64,000 bases of DNA, taken from positions 52,834-116,833 of the forward strand of contig SGPL01000026.1 in NCBI GenBank assembly GCA_004802705.1, written 5' to 3'. Below the pieces are notes generated by a model. That model worked only from the letters and a program-made list of their open reading frames with translations. It had not been told where the DNA came from and did not search any database. Made by a program: the position numbers and the translations under genes. The stretch is from Bondarzewia mesenterica (lineage: Eukaryota; Basidiomycota; Agaricomycetes; Russulales; Bondarzewiaceae). How positions within the stretch are numbered: the stretch's first letter is position 1; each line of letters opens with the position of its first letter. Of the stretch, positions 37,898 through 51,486 are shown one piece after another.

Positions 37898-39232
37898 ATG
37901 GGCCTTTTCTTCTCTAAACCTAGCTATAATCCCAAACGCGATATTCCTGATCTGAACGGGAAGGTTGCTGTGGTGACCGGTGCGAAGTACGTTTTTTCTG
38001 CTCATTCTTAATGCACAAATATCCTCTACTCAATTCAACCTCGAATCAGCACGGGCATTGGCTACCATACTGCGGAACAGCTAGCCATCCATGGAGCGAA
38101 GGTGTACTTGGCTTGCCGGACAGAATCCAAGGCCCTCGCCGCCATCTCGCGCATGGAGAAAGATACTCCAACGTTGAAAGGCGCGGATAGAGTCATCTGG
38201 CTACCACTCGATCTGTCGTCGATTCACTCAGCGAAGAAGGCGGCGGAAGAAATTTTAGCGAAGGAAACGCGCTTAGACATCTTAGGTTGATGATGGCGTT
38301 GTCGTCAATTGAACATGGGCTGACGGCTAGGCATAGTCAACAATGCAGGCAGATTGGCCGAGGACTACGTCCTTAGTGAAGATGGGATTGAGCAGACTGT
38401 CGCCGTCAAGTAAGTTAACGGTACCTTTTTCGATCTCTGAACGGATAATTAATGTTGGCCGTACAAGTCATATCGGGCACTTCGTCTTGACTACAACTCT
38501 CTTACCGCTGCTGAAAGCGACGGCCAGACTTCCCGGCGCTGATGTTCGCATAGTCATCGTAAGAACGTTGTCCCTGGGATTCAGTGAGTGTTCAGTGTTT
38601 TACCTTACGGTTGCTGTTATAGGTTTCGTCCATCGCATACAAAACACCTGGACAGACAAAGTTCGACAGTCTCGAGGACTTCAATGCCGTACAGGGTAAG
38701 TCTGGTAAGGAAAATATCTGGCTGACAAAGTACTGGCGCTATTGTGAGTATCCTGTCATTCGAGAGTACTACGACCTGACCATCAATTTGAAGGCTCCTC
38801 CAAACTTATGAACCTCTTGTTCACTGCTGAGCTTCAACGACGATTCGACGAAGAGGATGTACCTATCAACGTCATAACGCTTCATCCTGGAAGCGTGGCT
38901 ACTGGCTAGTGCTTTCTTACGACATCAAATGAAGCGCTTTATCTTACCATCCTTTTCTTATTATTCTAGAGGGTGCACAATCGAGCAGTCCATTCATGAT
39001 ACGGATCTTGCTCTGGTTCGTAGCTATCACTCCTTTGGAGGGCGCATACACAAGCCTGTTCGCAGCCACGAGTGCGGAGGTTGCTGCTGCGCCTGACAAG
39101 TACAAGGGAAAATACCTGGAGTCATACGGGAAGACTGTAAAGCTGACGACAAAGGAGTCGCAGGACCCCGTCCTTGCCAAGAGGCTCTGGAATACCACGG
39201 AGAAAGTCGTGGCGGACGTCCTCGCAAAGTAG
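37898..39232 (+). CDS. Short-chain dehydrogenase/reductase
   Basis: An NAD(P)(H)-dependent oxidoreductase of the SDR superfamily, close in type to retinol-dehydrogenase-like or WW-oxidoreductase-like fungal proteins. The start MGLFFSKPSYNPKRDIPDLN leads to VAVVTGAK and, across an intron, STGIGYHTAEQLA (the nucleotide-binding TGxxxGxG). Then come VYLACRT, VIWLPLDLSS and IVNNAGRLAED. The active-site serine is in VRIVIVSSIAYKTP, split by an intron after VI. The catalytic Tyr-Lys pair is YCSSKLMNLLF, again across an intron. The C-terminus after LHPGSVATG carries a hydrophobic stretch (IRILLWFVAITPLEGAY) and ends VVADVLAK. All catalytic residues are present. The substrate is unknown. Confidence 0.88.
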
Positions 39233-39641
39233 TACATATTGATGTTTCGGCGTAGCTTATCTAGAATCTGGAATTACTTTCTTTGAAATGGATGTTCTAC
39301 AGCTGATTTAAGATCGATAGGCCCCAACGAAATTATCAAGATATAGGCGAGGTGTGAATATAATGGTCGCCGAGCTCGCCGTAGGCCACGACAATGAGAT
39401 ATGTTGACTCTGATCTCGAGACCTCAGGGTTTTGGCTGGGCAGAACACCTTTCTGTCACATCCCGCCTGTGCACTGACCAATACATTTAGACCTATCGTT
39501 CTTAAATCAGCTATAATTCTTCGTTCTTGTACATAGCAACCCGGTAAGAAGCAACAAGCGCTGTGTGGTTGCTGTTGGCTGACTGTCTAAAACACCTAGA
39601 GATTACAACGCCGGAACGTCGAGAAACAACATGGGTATGTT
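39233..39641. other. Convergent intergenic region
   Basis: About 410 bp between the stops of the dehydrogenase and the WD40 gene. It is AT-rich 3' flank with no coding signal. Confidence 0.5.
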
Positions 39642-41169
<1,528 letters not shown>

Positions 41170-41362
41170 GTGAAGTTCAAGATGAGGGGAAAAGTCAAGT
41201 CGCGCATTGACGCAGATTGACGCGCTGCTATTTGCGCCGCCGCGATCTCGGAAAGACAGCACTTTTTCAGTCACAACCATCCCCACCGCTCTCTCCCTCA
41301 AAAAAGTGCTTTTGTTTCTACAACTCTTCATAAAGCATCTGAACACACGTCGTGACACCACA
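41170..41362. promoter_or_regulatory. Short shared promoter region, WDR5 / eIF3k
   Basis: 193 bp between divergent start codons. It contains pyrimidine-rich stretches but no TATA box. The role is inferred from position. Confidence 0.5.
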
Positions 41363-42319
41363 ATGTCTTCGGCTACATCTGATTGGGTTACGCCTCCCAC
41401 ACGGCCTGAGCTCATCGAAAATTTGGTATCGGGCGTTGGTGCGTACTCAGCGATGGTACAATATACCTGGCCATTTCACAACATCTGCTGCAGACCGTTA
41501 CAATCCTTCCAATGTCGGGATTCTTGAGGATTATCTGTATCACCAGATCAGAAGTCAGGAGTATGACTGCCTAGCGAACCTCGCAATCCTCAAACTGTGA
41601 GCCTCCCTTCTCTCCACAGCTCGTTCTCATCCCAATTCTCTTGACCTACCGCAGGTATCAATTCAACCCAGACCTCTATAACCCTGATGTTATAGTGAAC
41701 ATTCTCATCAAAGCCCTCACCTCCGTCCCCTTCCCCGATTTCAACCTCTCAATTGCCCTCCTCGATGAACGGCCCATCAACACCACCCTTGACGAGCCTG
41801 ATCCCCTTCCTAACCTCCTCCCTCAACTCACCTCCCTTCACAGCCTGCTCCAGCAGTGCCGTTTTCCCGCATTTTGGAGCTTGTATCGCTCGGATGAGCT
41901 TGAGTCCCTCAGGGACAATTACACTGTCGAGGTTGTCGGATTTGAAGATGCGATTAGAGTTGTTGTGATACGCGCTGTGAAGGCCGCATTCCAGCGAATA
42001 AGCAACAAGCGATTGGGAACGTATCTGGATCTAAGCGGTAGGATGTTATCCTTTACCTCAACAAATCTACAAAGGCTGAATACAATATCAGGAACCGATT
42101 TGGACAACTATGTGGAAAAACTGGGTTGGAAGCTCGACTCGTCAACGGGCGTCATTGAGCTGCCACCAAACCCGGATAACCAGATTGAGTCGACGATTGT
42201 CCAGGAAAATATCAAGCTGCCACGTACGTTTCTGAATGTCGCCTCATTTTTAACTACTGATCGCTTTTTCTGGGTTAGAGCTATCGAAGATCATATCTCA
42301 TACCATCTCATCCGTGTAG
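41363..42319 (+). CDS. Translation initiation factor eIF3 subunit K
   Basis: eIF3k is a small PCI/winged-helix subunit of the eIF3 complex, found in filamentous fungi but lost in budding yeast. Five exons fit: 41363-41438, 41494-41596, 41655-42037, 42092-42223 and 42279-42319. They total 735 nt and give 244 residues. The N-terminus MSSATSDWVTPPTRPELIE leads to VSGVDRYNPSNVGILEDYL and YDCLANLAILKLYQFNP, all strongly diagnostic. Later come LQQCRFPAFWSLYRSDELE and YLDLSGTDLDNYVEKLGW. The last small exon gives QLSKIISHTISSV. The open frame that continues past 42319 in another register is not part of the gene. Confidence 0.94.
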
Positions 42320-42606
42320 AAAAATTGTACCCTCGGTTCTTCACTCGCGTTCACCGGAGAGGAAATCTCTGTGATCGAATGTACCAAGCTGCTTGCTTCA
42401 ACATCATCCGCTACCCGCAACGAGACTGCGCAATCTTCATGACAGGAAAATCGGATTTTATATGCAAAGTGACTATTGGATACATCGACGAGATGATGGA
42501 TACACTATGAAACTCTCGAATAGCACGAAATCTATATGAGGAATTCAGAGCGGGTGACTTTTTTTTTTGCGGCTAATAGACCTGACGAGACCCGTTCGCA
42601 AATACT

Positions 42607-44865
42607 TTACAACGGGTCTGTCGTGGAAAGAAACGCTGCTCCCGTTCCCCAAACGGCCATCACAAACGCAGACACCAGCAGAAATGCGTCCCACAATCCG
42701 CATTTCTTCTCTATTGCAACCTTGGCCGATATTGGTCCGATAACGCAGATGATGAACGCGGAGAACGAGCCAAGGATGGCCATCATGGAGCTAAAATCTG
42801 GAACGAGGATGGAGACGCCAACCGAAAGGCATACAAAGAGTACTCGCTCGATGATAGTAAGAATGCATTTGAGGGAGTGATTGGACTGGTGGGAAGTGGT
42901 CGCCACCGTCCTTTTGTCATATTCTTCCCCGTGATGGGAGAGACTGGTAGTGTCGATGCCGAGGATGGCTTCAATGGTGAGGTTCAGCTAAAGACCAGGA
43001 GATTAGCGAATTCCGCTGTGCCAGTTCTACAAGGAGGGACGCACGGGTCTAGCACTAAGTGCGAACTTCGATAGTGGGTTGAGGACCAGCATCCAAAGCA
43101 TGACCTCGTTGAGAGAGGGACTATACCCAGGAACTCCAAGGAGATTTTTACTGACTTCGTCGCTAACATTGCGACCAAACATCAGGTACCCAGCAATACC
43201 GATGACCGCATATATGAACGTTGCGAAAGTCTGTCGGTTCTGTGTAAGTCACGAATACTGATAACAATAGCACGGAGTCTAAAGCACTGACGAAAGCATA
43301 GTTCATGGCCGTGTCAAACTGGCTGGGGTCAATCATGTCTCTGGCAAGGGAAGGCATTACTGCATGGCCGCTGAACTGCTCGCAATCATTAGGAAATACT
43401 CGCGCTGTTCGAAACGATAAAACTCACCCCTGCCATGAACAACCCGAAAGCGATGCCCAATTCCTCCAACGTCCCGACGCTCAAATCAGTTGCAGCAGGG
43501 CTCCACAAACTCCCAGGTGCATCGCGCTTCGAGAAGCCGTCGATGAAGATGACAGCAAGCAAGGATACTGTACAAATTATGCCCAAAATGGAGGCGTAAG
43601 ATAGAAGAGAAAGCGGCATAAAAACTGTTGGGATCAGTCTGTCGAGAGTCCCGGAGCGTCGTCAGTGGGGTATTATACGGAAAGAAAAGAAAAAATGACA
43701 CACATGACAAGCCCCAAGATTTTGTAGGTGTTGGCCGAGAACGCAGGGACAACAACACTAAGAGAATCAGCATACAGCGTTACGAGAACAACACTACACG
43801 AAAACGTAAGCCTAAGCTTCTAGGTACAATTTATGCGGACTCACCTGACGCTGAACAACTCGAAACAGAACATAGCACTTATGAATGGCATTGATTTTGG
43901 ACCAAATGCCTTTCGTCCAATATCGGAATACGAGCGGACGTGGGGGTCCGAAAGTACAATTCGTGCTAATAATTTCGCTCTGATGTTACAGGTAAGATCA
44001 TGCGAAGATACGAATGAAACAATTGCGAACTCACGTGTAGCACGTTATAAATCCATAGGAAATGATGAGCAGCGTCCCACAAACCCATCCAGCATACGCA
44101 AAAGCCAAAGGCTCTGACAGCATCCCGATACCAAGCAAGATGGCAATCGAGTTAAAGAGCTAGACGAATATTTTGAGACACTTTCGTGATGGGAAAAGAA
44201 AAGACTTGCTCACAGTTTGTCCAAAAGTACTTTTTCCGCCCAAATCACGAGGGATCGGGATAGACTCGGGCTCGACTCGTGAGGGAATCGGCACGACGTT
44301 AGCCACTGGCCTTCCTGCAGTCTTGGCCTTCAAACTAGGACGATGCGACGAGGTGTCGATGGTAAGCGATATTGCTTTGCGAAGGAGAGGCGTCCGTTCG
44401 TCCGCATTCCTCGGCCTAGTTGAAGATGAAGGCCTCTCAAATCCATGCTGACCGCGGAGGTCGGTCCCACGACTTGGGACGGAAAGTTCTCCGCCTCCGC
44501 TCACCGTCTGTCGCATGGAGGGACCTTGCGTAGCCTCAGACGTATCCTCGTCCCACCGGAAATTACTGAACGTCCCGTCATGTGAGAAATCCTCTGGGCG
44601 GGGTGTTGGCAAGTCATCCTCATCTTCTTCATTGACCGGCGAAACAGTGGCCTCTTCATCGTCCAGAAGTTGTGATGGGTCAGAAGGTGAAATTCCCTCG
44701 GTGGTCCCAAGAAAATATTGCGAACGGCGGTCTACGACAAGTGGTCAGGGAGTCGCAAGGCAAAAAAGGTCAACATTTCTGCAACGTACAGGAAGTAATC
44801 GCGTCCTTAAAACTGTAGCCGCTGGATGCAGAGCCCACTGGGAACGTCGTGGGCAAAGAAGTCAT
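42607..44865 (-). CDS. Vacuolar amino-acid transporter (Avt1-like, AAAP family)
   Basis: Members of this family exchange protons for neutral amino acids at the vacuolar membrane. The start MTSLPTTFPVGSASSGYSF joins across a 59-nt intron to YRRSQYFLGTTEG. A hydrophilic N-terminal region of about 180 residues follows, ending ADERTPLLRKA, with IPRDLGGKSTFGQT ahead of the membrane part. About eleven membrane segments follow in order. They include LFNSIAILLGIGMLSEPLAF, WVCGTLLIISYGFITCYTAK, FISVLFCFELFSVSVVLVTL, LLSYASILGIICTVSLLAVI, FGLFMAGFSGHAVMPS, TFATFIYAVIGIAGYLMFG, VLFVCLSVGVSILVPDF and LGSFSAFIICVIGPISA. The C-terminus is GAAFLSTTDPL. GHAVMPSLARDM is characteristic of this branch. Many introns of about 50 nt interrupt it; exact borders in the centre were not all checked. 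Confidence 0.9.
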
Positions 44866-45602
44866 GGTCGTCAAGCGTCGTCAATGGATATCACAGGCAA
44901 AGTTCACGATACGAGAGCTGTGGAAGAGACTACACGGCACAAAATCTTATGTGCACAGAATAGCGGGCAGTATTGAATGCAAGACAATCCTGAGCGCGGC
45001 AGAAATTTTCAGAACAACCTGAGAGAAGCGGATCATACCCAAGAGATAGCTGATCTGGTCAGGACTAAGCTCCGACCGACCGACACTCGAATTCCACTTC
45101 GAAGCGGTGATTCCATTCTTTGGCAAACAATGCTGAGGATTAAGCAAGGATGTTGCTGCTGCAAGCACAGCGGCACAGGACAAGAAGAAATTTGAATTCG
45201 AAAGAAACCCGTTGTTGGTCAGAGGTAGACAAATCTGAGCAGTAGCCGGCGCAGGATCCGTGCCTGCTCTACCAGTGTGCCTGTGCAAGCCAGGTCACCG
45301 ACGTCGTCTTCGACACGAGTCTGTTTTCCAGTGCAGACATCCGCAAGCGGCCCACCCACCGTCATCGTTGCCTGCCAAGATGATGGCACCCGGTCTGGCG
45401 AAAGGGATTGCGGCGACGTCCTAGAAAGTATTCGAATTGAATGTCATACAACGTGCTATGCTGGGTCTATGATATTATTTAAGTAGGATTACAGTGCTTG
45501 CGCTGGCGCGAGCAGAGGCAAACAAAACCAAAATTTAAAACAAGAGAGCACAACAAATGCACAGAAGAAAGCGAGTGGATGAATTGAAGAGTTCATAAAG
45601 TG
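44866..45602. other. Intergenic region with an unassigned hydrophobic frame
   Basis: About 740 bp upstream of the transporter and downstream of Itc1. A minus-strand frame of about 110 codons (44947-45288) contains SNSNFFLSCAAVLAAATSLL, a signal-like hydrophobic stretch, but has no ATG in good context and no homologue that I recognise. It may be chance or a leader region of the transporter. Confidence 0.4.
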
Positions 45603-48600
45603 TCATGTCGAGTTGACTGCTCGGCGATTCGCCCAGAGCATGTAAGGGTCACGAGAAATATCGCCCCCGGATTGCTTTACGCGGGTGCTTCGTCGCGCCT
45701 CCGGCAGCTTAGCAGTATTATTCAAGTCCTGGAACCAACGTTAAAACGGACGTGTGGGAGACAGCGAACTCTTCAGACGTACCACCAGGCGTTTTCGAAT
45801 TCCAGGAGAAATGTGGGGCCACCACTTGGTCAAGATATTCTTGAGTGCAAGTTCGCGGTTGCTTCGGGTTGAGCCATGCGGCAAACTCATCCACCTAGAA
45901 AGTAATCGTCTTTAGTATCAGAACCAGGCCCGTCAACACCGAGCTCACCTCTTCCAAGTCAGTGTACACGGCCCACTCCCCAACTCCTAACATACCCTCC
46001 TCGCCTTCCTCCTGCAGCCTGCGCCCCTTGATTTCATCATCCACCCGTCTATCTAAGATCTCTTGGTCGAACATGCTGGGGCCTTGAATGAACAAACGCC
46101 CCGTCCCATATTGCACAATTCCCCCGCTCCCCAACAGCGACGCCGAACCCAATCCATCAAACCACCAGATACGATTGTAAAAGCGGTCTCTTCCTAGTGG
46201 CTTGACCCGAATAGAGCCCAAGAGTTTCCTGAACTCCCGTTCGATGCCCTCAAGTCGCCGCTCAAGCTTGTTGACTTCCTCATCGAGGCGACGGTGCTCG
46301 GCCATTGCTTGCTTGAGCGACGCATTCCGCGCGCGCGCAGCCTCGCGCTGTTTGGCATGCGCCAAGCTTTGCGCTTTACGCCGGAGGTCCTTCGATTTTG
46401 AGTGTTTGACGACACCAGAGCCGGATTCTGATGTGCCTTCGGAAGCTGATACGTCGGAGAGGTCGCTCAGGCCGTTCATAGGTGTGTCTTCCTGATCACC
46501 GTTAGAGGTCTGCTCCCCTTCCTTTGTCTCACTAAGAAGAGTGTCGCGCTCCTCAATACTGCAAGCCCCAATATCAGAAGCAAGGACAACGGAAGCGAAG
46601 GCGCCATTGACGTACTATTGCTTCCTCTGACGATTGACCTCAATCTTCTCCTTCCTAAGGGCCGTCAGCTGCTCTTCGCAAGACTCCATGTACATGTGAA
46701 TAGCCTTGCTTGACACAGCGACATTACACATGAAGTGTAGAATAGCCATCCTGTCCTCAGGGGGTAAAGCGTGGTATCTTTCGTTCGGGGCGGAAGGCTG
46801 ACTCAATCGGACATGAGTAGGGGTTGACGCCCGCGAAGTCGAAGGAGAGTTAGCGGCCTCTGACAGAGGCTCAGGTGCAAAGAGTAGGCGTGTGAGAACA
46901 CGGCGAAGAGCGGGAAAATTATCCAATGTCGCGTGCTGAGAGGAAGGACAAACGTAGTTGTCAGATGAACATCTGCTAGTGATGCATCGGATGAAATGGA
47001 ACGCACGTCTTTCAAACATCCTACCAATGACTCTTCCCAACCTTCCCTACCATCGGCATGTCGAAGAGGAGCTCGCTCCCAATTATTCCCGACGTCTGCC
47101 ATGGCACCCGTGAGTTGTTCAATCGTCACCCCCAGCACCTCGCCTCCATCGTCGTCTTCGTCATCTTTCAGTTGCAGTAACGACAACACCGCACTGTGCC
47201 GCTGAAAGTTCACAGTACGAAGGTTGTAGATGAGGGTTGAATGAATTTCCGCAAGAATTTGACATGGCGGATCTATAAGACAGTGGCGCAGAGCATGTTC
47301 GTATTCATCCAAAGTGAAGGAAGAGAGATGTAAAGGATGTCTGCAAAAACATTTCGTTAAAAATTTCTGAGGATATTTGATGAGGAGACAAAGACAATTA
47401 CCCGTAAGCCATGAAAAAGTTCCAAGTCATTAGGAAAGACTCAAATGTCCCCGGTGTATCGTTAAAAGGGAGAGCAACTCGGCTGGGCACGGGCCGTTTG
47501 ATCTTCATACCTGCTTTTTTCTCCTTCTCTGAAAGCGTGACGTCCAAATCCTCCGTAGGATATCTGATCGGTTTTTTCTTCTTCTTTTCTGCAGCCAAAC
47601 GCTCTGCGTCCTCCTTCGCCTGTTGTACCTTCTCTGCCTTCTCCTTTGCCTCGCGTTCCTTCTTCTCAGCAACCAAAGCCGAATGTTTCGCTGTGTGCAT
47701 AGATAGTCAGCTGGTGTCGGTGAAGATGCACACGAGTATGCAATGACCTTTCTCTTCCTGGGCAGGTGTCAATTTTTTTCGGCTTTTTGGCGGCGGGACC
47801 TTCCTTCTCTTCCCAGACTTTCTTCCGTTTCTGTATCTCACCCTTCTTGATATTCTCCACACCCTGGCGTGTCGCCTCCGGCATGATGGTATCGACACCA
47901 TACCGTTCTGCAACAGGAGGCTTGACGGTCCAGGGTGACGCCACAGCTGCGTCGCGGTCAACGCAGTCGCGTATGAACCGTCGAAGTATGCTCTTTGAGA
48001 AGGCGAGACGATCACGGCTGCAGGATCGAATTAATGAAGGGGTTGCAAGAGTATGCACGAGGAACAAAATCCAGTACAGATTTGGCGGGCCGACATACCT
48101 CATCTGTGAGCACTGAACCTCCAAGTAACTACCACTGTATCTAGCACGAGCCTCCTTAGCGGAAGCACCGTGCTTGTCTCGCCCTTCAGGCTTCTCTTCT
48201 TCCAAGATCTGTACCTTGTAGTAATATTTGGCAGGATCATCAGCGGCGTTTACTTCGGCAGCTGGGATCTTGAGGTCGCCATATATCCGATGTGGGAGTC
48301 CAGGGGAGCTCTTGACTATTGGTGGGCGAGACGAGGAGGAAGCCACTGGACCGTCATTCGATTCCGGGTTCACCAGAGACAAGATCGAGCTGGAACGGGG
48401 AGGATATACTTCCAAGACACGAGCAAGGAACCTGATGACCTAGCGTGTCAGTACTGTGACCTGCAGGATAGGCTATGTTCATGCTTACTTGTCTCCTTGA
48501 ATATCAATGTAAACCTCTGTGAAAGCGCCCAGCTATTAGACATGAAGCCATAGAGTTGGGTAAACCACGTACTCTCGTCGCGGAAGTAACGGTCCTTGAA

Positions 48601-49101
48601 GCGTTCGTACACTGCTTCGACTAGATGATCCAGACGCCCCATTACCTCTATGAAGAGAGCAAACACGTCAGAGCGTAAGCGACACGTCAAATATGGGGGA
48701 AGCACAGGATGAAACGCACGCCATTGAACGGCCCGCAGGATAGCAGGTTTAAGGGCCTCGGGGAACCTGGTGTGCATTGTCCTCGCTTCCTGTTGTTCGC
48801 TCTCGAGCGCTTGGAAATAATCCAAACCGCTCTTGCCAGTCACCTCGCATTGGAACTGCTTGAGGCGGTAGAAAGACATGCGCGCTGCATAAGCCCTGAA
48901 AGGAAGACATGTTAGAACCTGTCTAGGAGACTGGAAAACAACCTAGGAGAAGAGTGGCGAAGATACGTGCTCATAATTGTCGAAAATCTCGCCGGTTCTT
49001 GAAAGGTAGTAGACATCCTTGTTTAGGTCGGCTTTGAGGGCCTGAAGAAGACCATCGGAAGGCTCGGTGAGGAGGACGCGTTTGCGCCTGCAAGTAGGCA
49101 T
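45603..49101 (-). CDS. ITC1: ISWI-complex protein Itc1 (WAC-DDT-WHIM), with an apparent frameshift
   Basis: Itc1 partners the ISWI ATPase in the Isw2 nucleosome-sliding complex and is the fungal relative of Acf1. The WAC domain opens the protein: MPTCRRKRVLLTEPSDGLLQ, EIFDNYEAYAARMSFYRLKQ, FQCEVTGKSGLDYFQALES. A DDT-like region near 46.9-47.4 kb and a WHIM region near 46.0-46.3 kb (IRVKPLGRDRFYNRIWWFDG) follow, with a Lys/Glu-rich coiled coil between. The 3' end reads VDEFAAWLNPK, and then the frame fails. Two bases later the expected NRELALKNILTKWWPHISPG appears in another register, followed across an intron by AKLPEARRSTRVKQSGGDIS and the end LWANRRAVNST. A GG missing near 45861 would explain this (K-G-N-R). 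It is a sequence error or a true lesion near the C-terminus. Confidence 0.88.
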
Positions 49102-50150
49102 CGGTGAGGAAGGTTGTGACACAGGAGGGGATGATGGTCGGAAGGGGGAAGAGTGGGCAGGAACCGCTGTGGCTTGAGAGAATGGCACCTGGTACCCCGG
49201 CGCGTAAGGCTATCCTGTCGATTTTTTGCCTGCAGCCCTCCTCCGAGGACCGGCGGGGAAAGCCACTCTCGCCATACCCGAATTCAACCTCAGCTCCTCG
49301 TCTTTTCCCTTCTCTCCACCCCTGTCCTTTTTTGCTGTGGTAGGCTGCCTGATTCTCCTACCAGCTCCTACCTCAGATACACCTTCCGACACCCTTCTTG
49401 CCCCAACCTGCCCCGCTTGGTTCACGTTTGGCACCCACGCGTTCTTCCTCAACTCATAGCTACTCACAGGAGTCTCAGCCCAACAGCTATCCAGCTAGAG
49501 AGCGCACCGTCATCTGTCGGTTTATTTCTGATCCCCTGCTGTTTGAATCCGTTGTCTACTATCTTCCCTCCCTCCGCTGAGTATTTGATTCTGGTTGGAC
49601 GACTGGGCGCTTCGTGTCCCAGCATTGCACCAGTCTTTTTCACCAGAGTCTGTACATGTCGCCTCTTTCAGCCTCTTTGAGTCACCAGAATTGTCCTGGC
49701 AGGTCCTGCCTTATTCTAGCTTATTATATATATACTGTTTGGAAAGCAATTAATGACTCGATCCTCCATGGTGTGGACCATCGGTGTAGTGAGCATTGAG
49801 CGCGCGTTTTCACTTGTCGATAATTCACGCCGGAAATCAATACATTCTGATTCAGACTCTCAGACTTTGTCGCACCCTGTTAATTCTGGATCATTTGGCA
49901 CGGCTTAGCGCGGATATATTTTGAACATTTTGTTGAGCATTTGTTAAAGATCTGACCTACCTCCACTGTTACACGGTGCACCAGTGGTGCACCGCGCGCG
50001 CACGGGACGCGTGAATGCGAGTGTCACGTGTTGTAATCGCCGGACCGCGAGTTACAAGGTAAATTAGGTGTCCAGAGATCATCTATGCAAGCTGCTATGT
50101 TACGAGATAATAATCCACTGAAATCGTCTCAAGTGGACTGAGATCTAGCA
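49102..50150. other. Intergenic region upstream of Itc1
   Basis: About 1 kb without a recognisable gene. The first half is C/T-rich on the plus strand (probable Itc1 leader and promoter). The second half is AT-rich with TATATATA near 49.73 kb and a short G/C-rich island holding an inverted repeat. Confidence 0.5.
49974..49994. repeat. Perfect inverted repeat of a palindromic octamer
   Basis: The sequence is CGGTGCACC, AGT, GGTGCACCG: nine-base perfect arms around three bases. The core GGTGCACC is itself palindromic, so it is present twice, 11 bp apart, about one helical turn. It may be a dimeric regulator site or a hairpin. Function is unknown. Confidence 0.6.
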
Positions 50151-50762
50151 CTATGAAGTCTGTAACGGAGAATCGGAGAGCAGAGACACCGCCTGTGGTT
50201 CAGGATAGTCGAGAACCTGCCGTAAGACAGCATTTCTACGTTGTAAGTTATGCCCGACAACATCAGCTTTCCTTTCCAGATTGTAATACCGGTCAGCCGC
50301 ACCTCTGCTTGAAACGCGCAAGCGAAGCTTGGGGGTCTACGCATTCATCAACAGCCCTTCATCACCAAATATAAGGCAAATTCAAATGCGATCATTGCGA
50401 AACTGTGATACACACTTGTCATCGCAAAGCGTGGTAGTTGTCAAGATATACATGTTGTTGTTCTGAGCCGAATCTTCCTCTGATGCGGATGAGGCTCCTG
50501 GTGCATCCGTTACTTTGACGCCGATTACAGCCAAGCTACCACCAATACTCTGCGTCCGTGCATTCGCAGCTTCAGCGGAGTCATAATCTAGTACCAGGAC
50601 ATGTTCGTTAGAGGATCGAGGCAGAAGGGATAGTGGGGAGTCGTCGGCGTAGTGATATTGAATAATGGGGTGACTGAGCGATGTAGATGGTGCCGACGAG
50701 TTCGCGGGTTGGCACGAGTGCGAGATGAGAACGTAGTGAGGAGGTTGTACTGGCGAGGTCAT
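50151..50762 (-). CDS. Small basidiomycete protein of unknown function
   Basis: I read two exons joined by an intron between DDKC and TPKLRLRVSSRGAADRY. The protein opens MTSPVQPPHYVLISHSCQP. The middle has HPIIQYHYADDSPLSLLPRS and VLVLDYDSAEAA, then GSLAVIGVKVTDAPGAS and an acidic loop. The C-terminal exon has NLERKADVVGHNLQRRNAVL and ends DSPLQTS. It resembles a conserved hypothetical that I recall from other agaricomycetes, with no known function. No signal peptide or membrane segment is seen. The chosen ATG is the first that keeps the conserved PPHYVLISH near the N-terminus. Confidence 0.68.
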
Positions 50763-51180
50763 TTTTCGGTGCAAAAGATGTGATGATGTTTCTCCTAGAG
50801 ATACACTGAATGCATCATGGTAGTTGTCAGGGGGCAACCAGTGGAGGTTTCCGCGACTCCAACTACCCATGATGATGTCCTCCGATCGGTGCCGGGGGTC
50901 CTTCCGACAACTTGTGAGGCCTCTTTCACAAAGGTTTGGGTTTACGAGCCACAATGCTTAGATTAAATCGAGAAAAAATTATCCTGAGTCTTTGGGGTGT
51001 CTATAAAGCCAATAATGTAAGATAAGCCTGTCAAACTGTGTGGAATCCATTCCCAGAGCCTTCTATAGCTCGAAAAGCCCAGTTGTAGTGTGACTGCCTT
51101 GCTTGTGTAATTCACGTGCACGCTGATCTTGATCGCGATATGCAATCATTTTCGCGCTTTAGATCCGAGTCTTTATAAAG
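50763..51180. other. Intergenic region
   Basis: About 420 bp between the small unknown gene and the zinc-finger-like remnant. It is mixed composition with no gene seen and probably contains the promoter of the minus-strand gene. Confidence 0.45.
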
Positions 51181-51486
51181 ATGCGGAAATCTACGAACAA
51201 GCAGCCATGCACAAATGTTCCAATATACTGCTCACTCTGCCCTCCTGCTGCATCTGGTCAGCTGCATAACATCTGGAAGTACAACACTCTCTTTCACCTC
51301 ATCACAGAGCACAGCACTGATGATGGGATGCTGCCTGCAATACCGGGTGAGCTGCTCATGAATTCATTTATCTCAAAGGCTGAAGAGTCTGCAATGGGAA
51401 TTGAGGAGGATATTACAAAGGATTGGAGAATGGAGAATGCAATGCCAGCTAGTGATATCTCAGAAGAGACGAGGAAGGAGTTGTAG
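51181..51486 (+). pseudogene. Zinc-finger-like C-terminal remnant of a multicopy agaricomycete family
   Basis: A 101-codon frame without a visible partner exon. It contains IYCSLCPPAASGQLHNIWKY and LFHLITEH, a possible CxxC...HxxxxH zinc site. It then has DGMLPAIPGELLMNSFISKA and EESAMGIEEDITKDW. Sequences of this form recur, in my recollection, at the C-terminus of high-copy agaricomycete proteins linked to transposable elements. The N-terminal bulk is absent upstream, so I read it as a decayed copy. It could also be a small real gene; identity is tentative. Confidence 0.45.

Noticed and set aside
42279..42510. Open frame continuing past the eIF3k stop
   Set aside because: It arises only if the last eIF3k intron is read through. 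Correct splicing gives a short final exon with a stop at 42317-42319, and the extended frame has no family likeness.
44947..45288. Possible small secreted protein with a hydrophobic stretch
   Set aside because: There is no ATG in good context ahead of the hydrophobic part, no cysteine pattern of hydrophobins or effectors, and the start of the frame is ill-defined.
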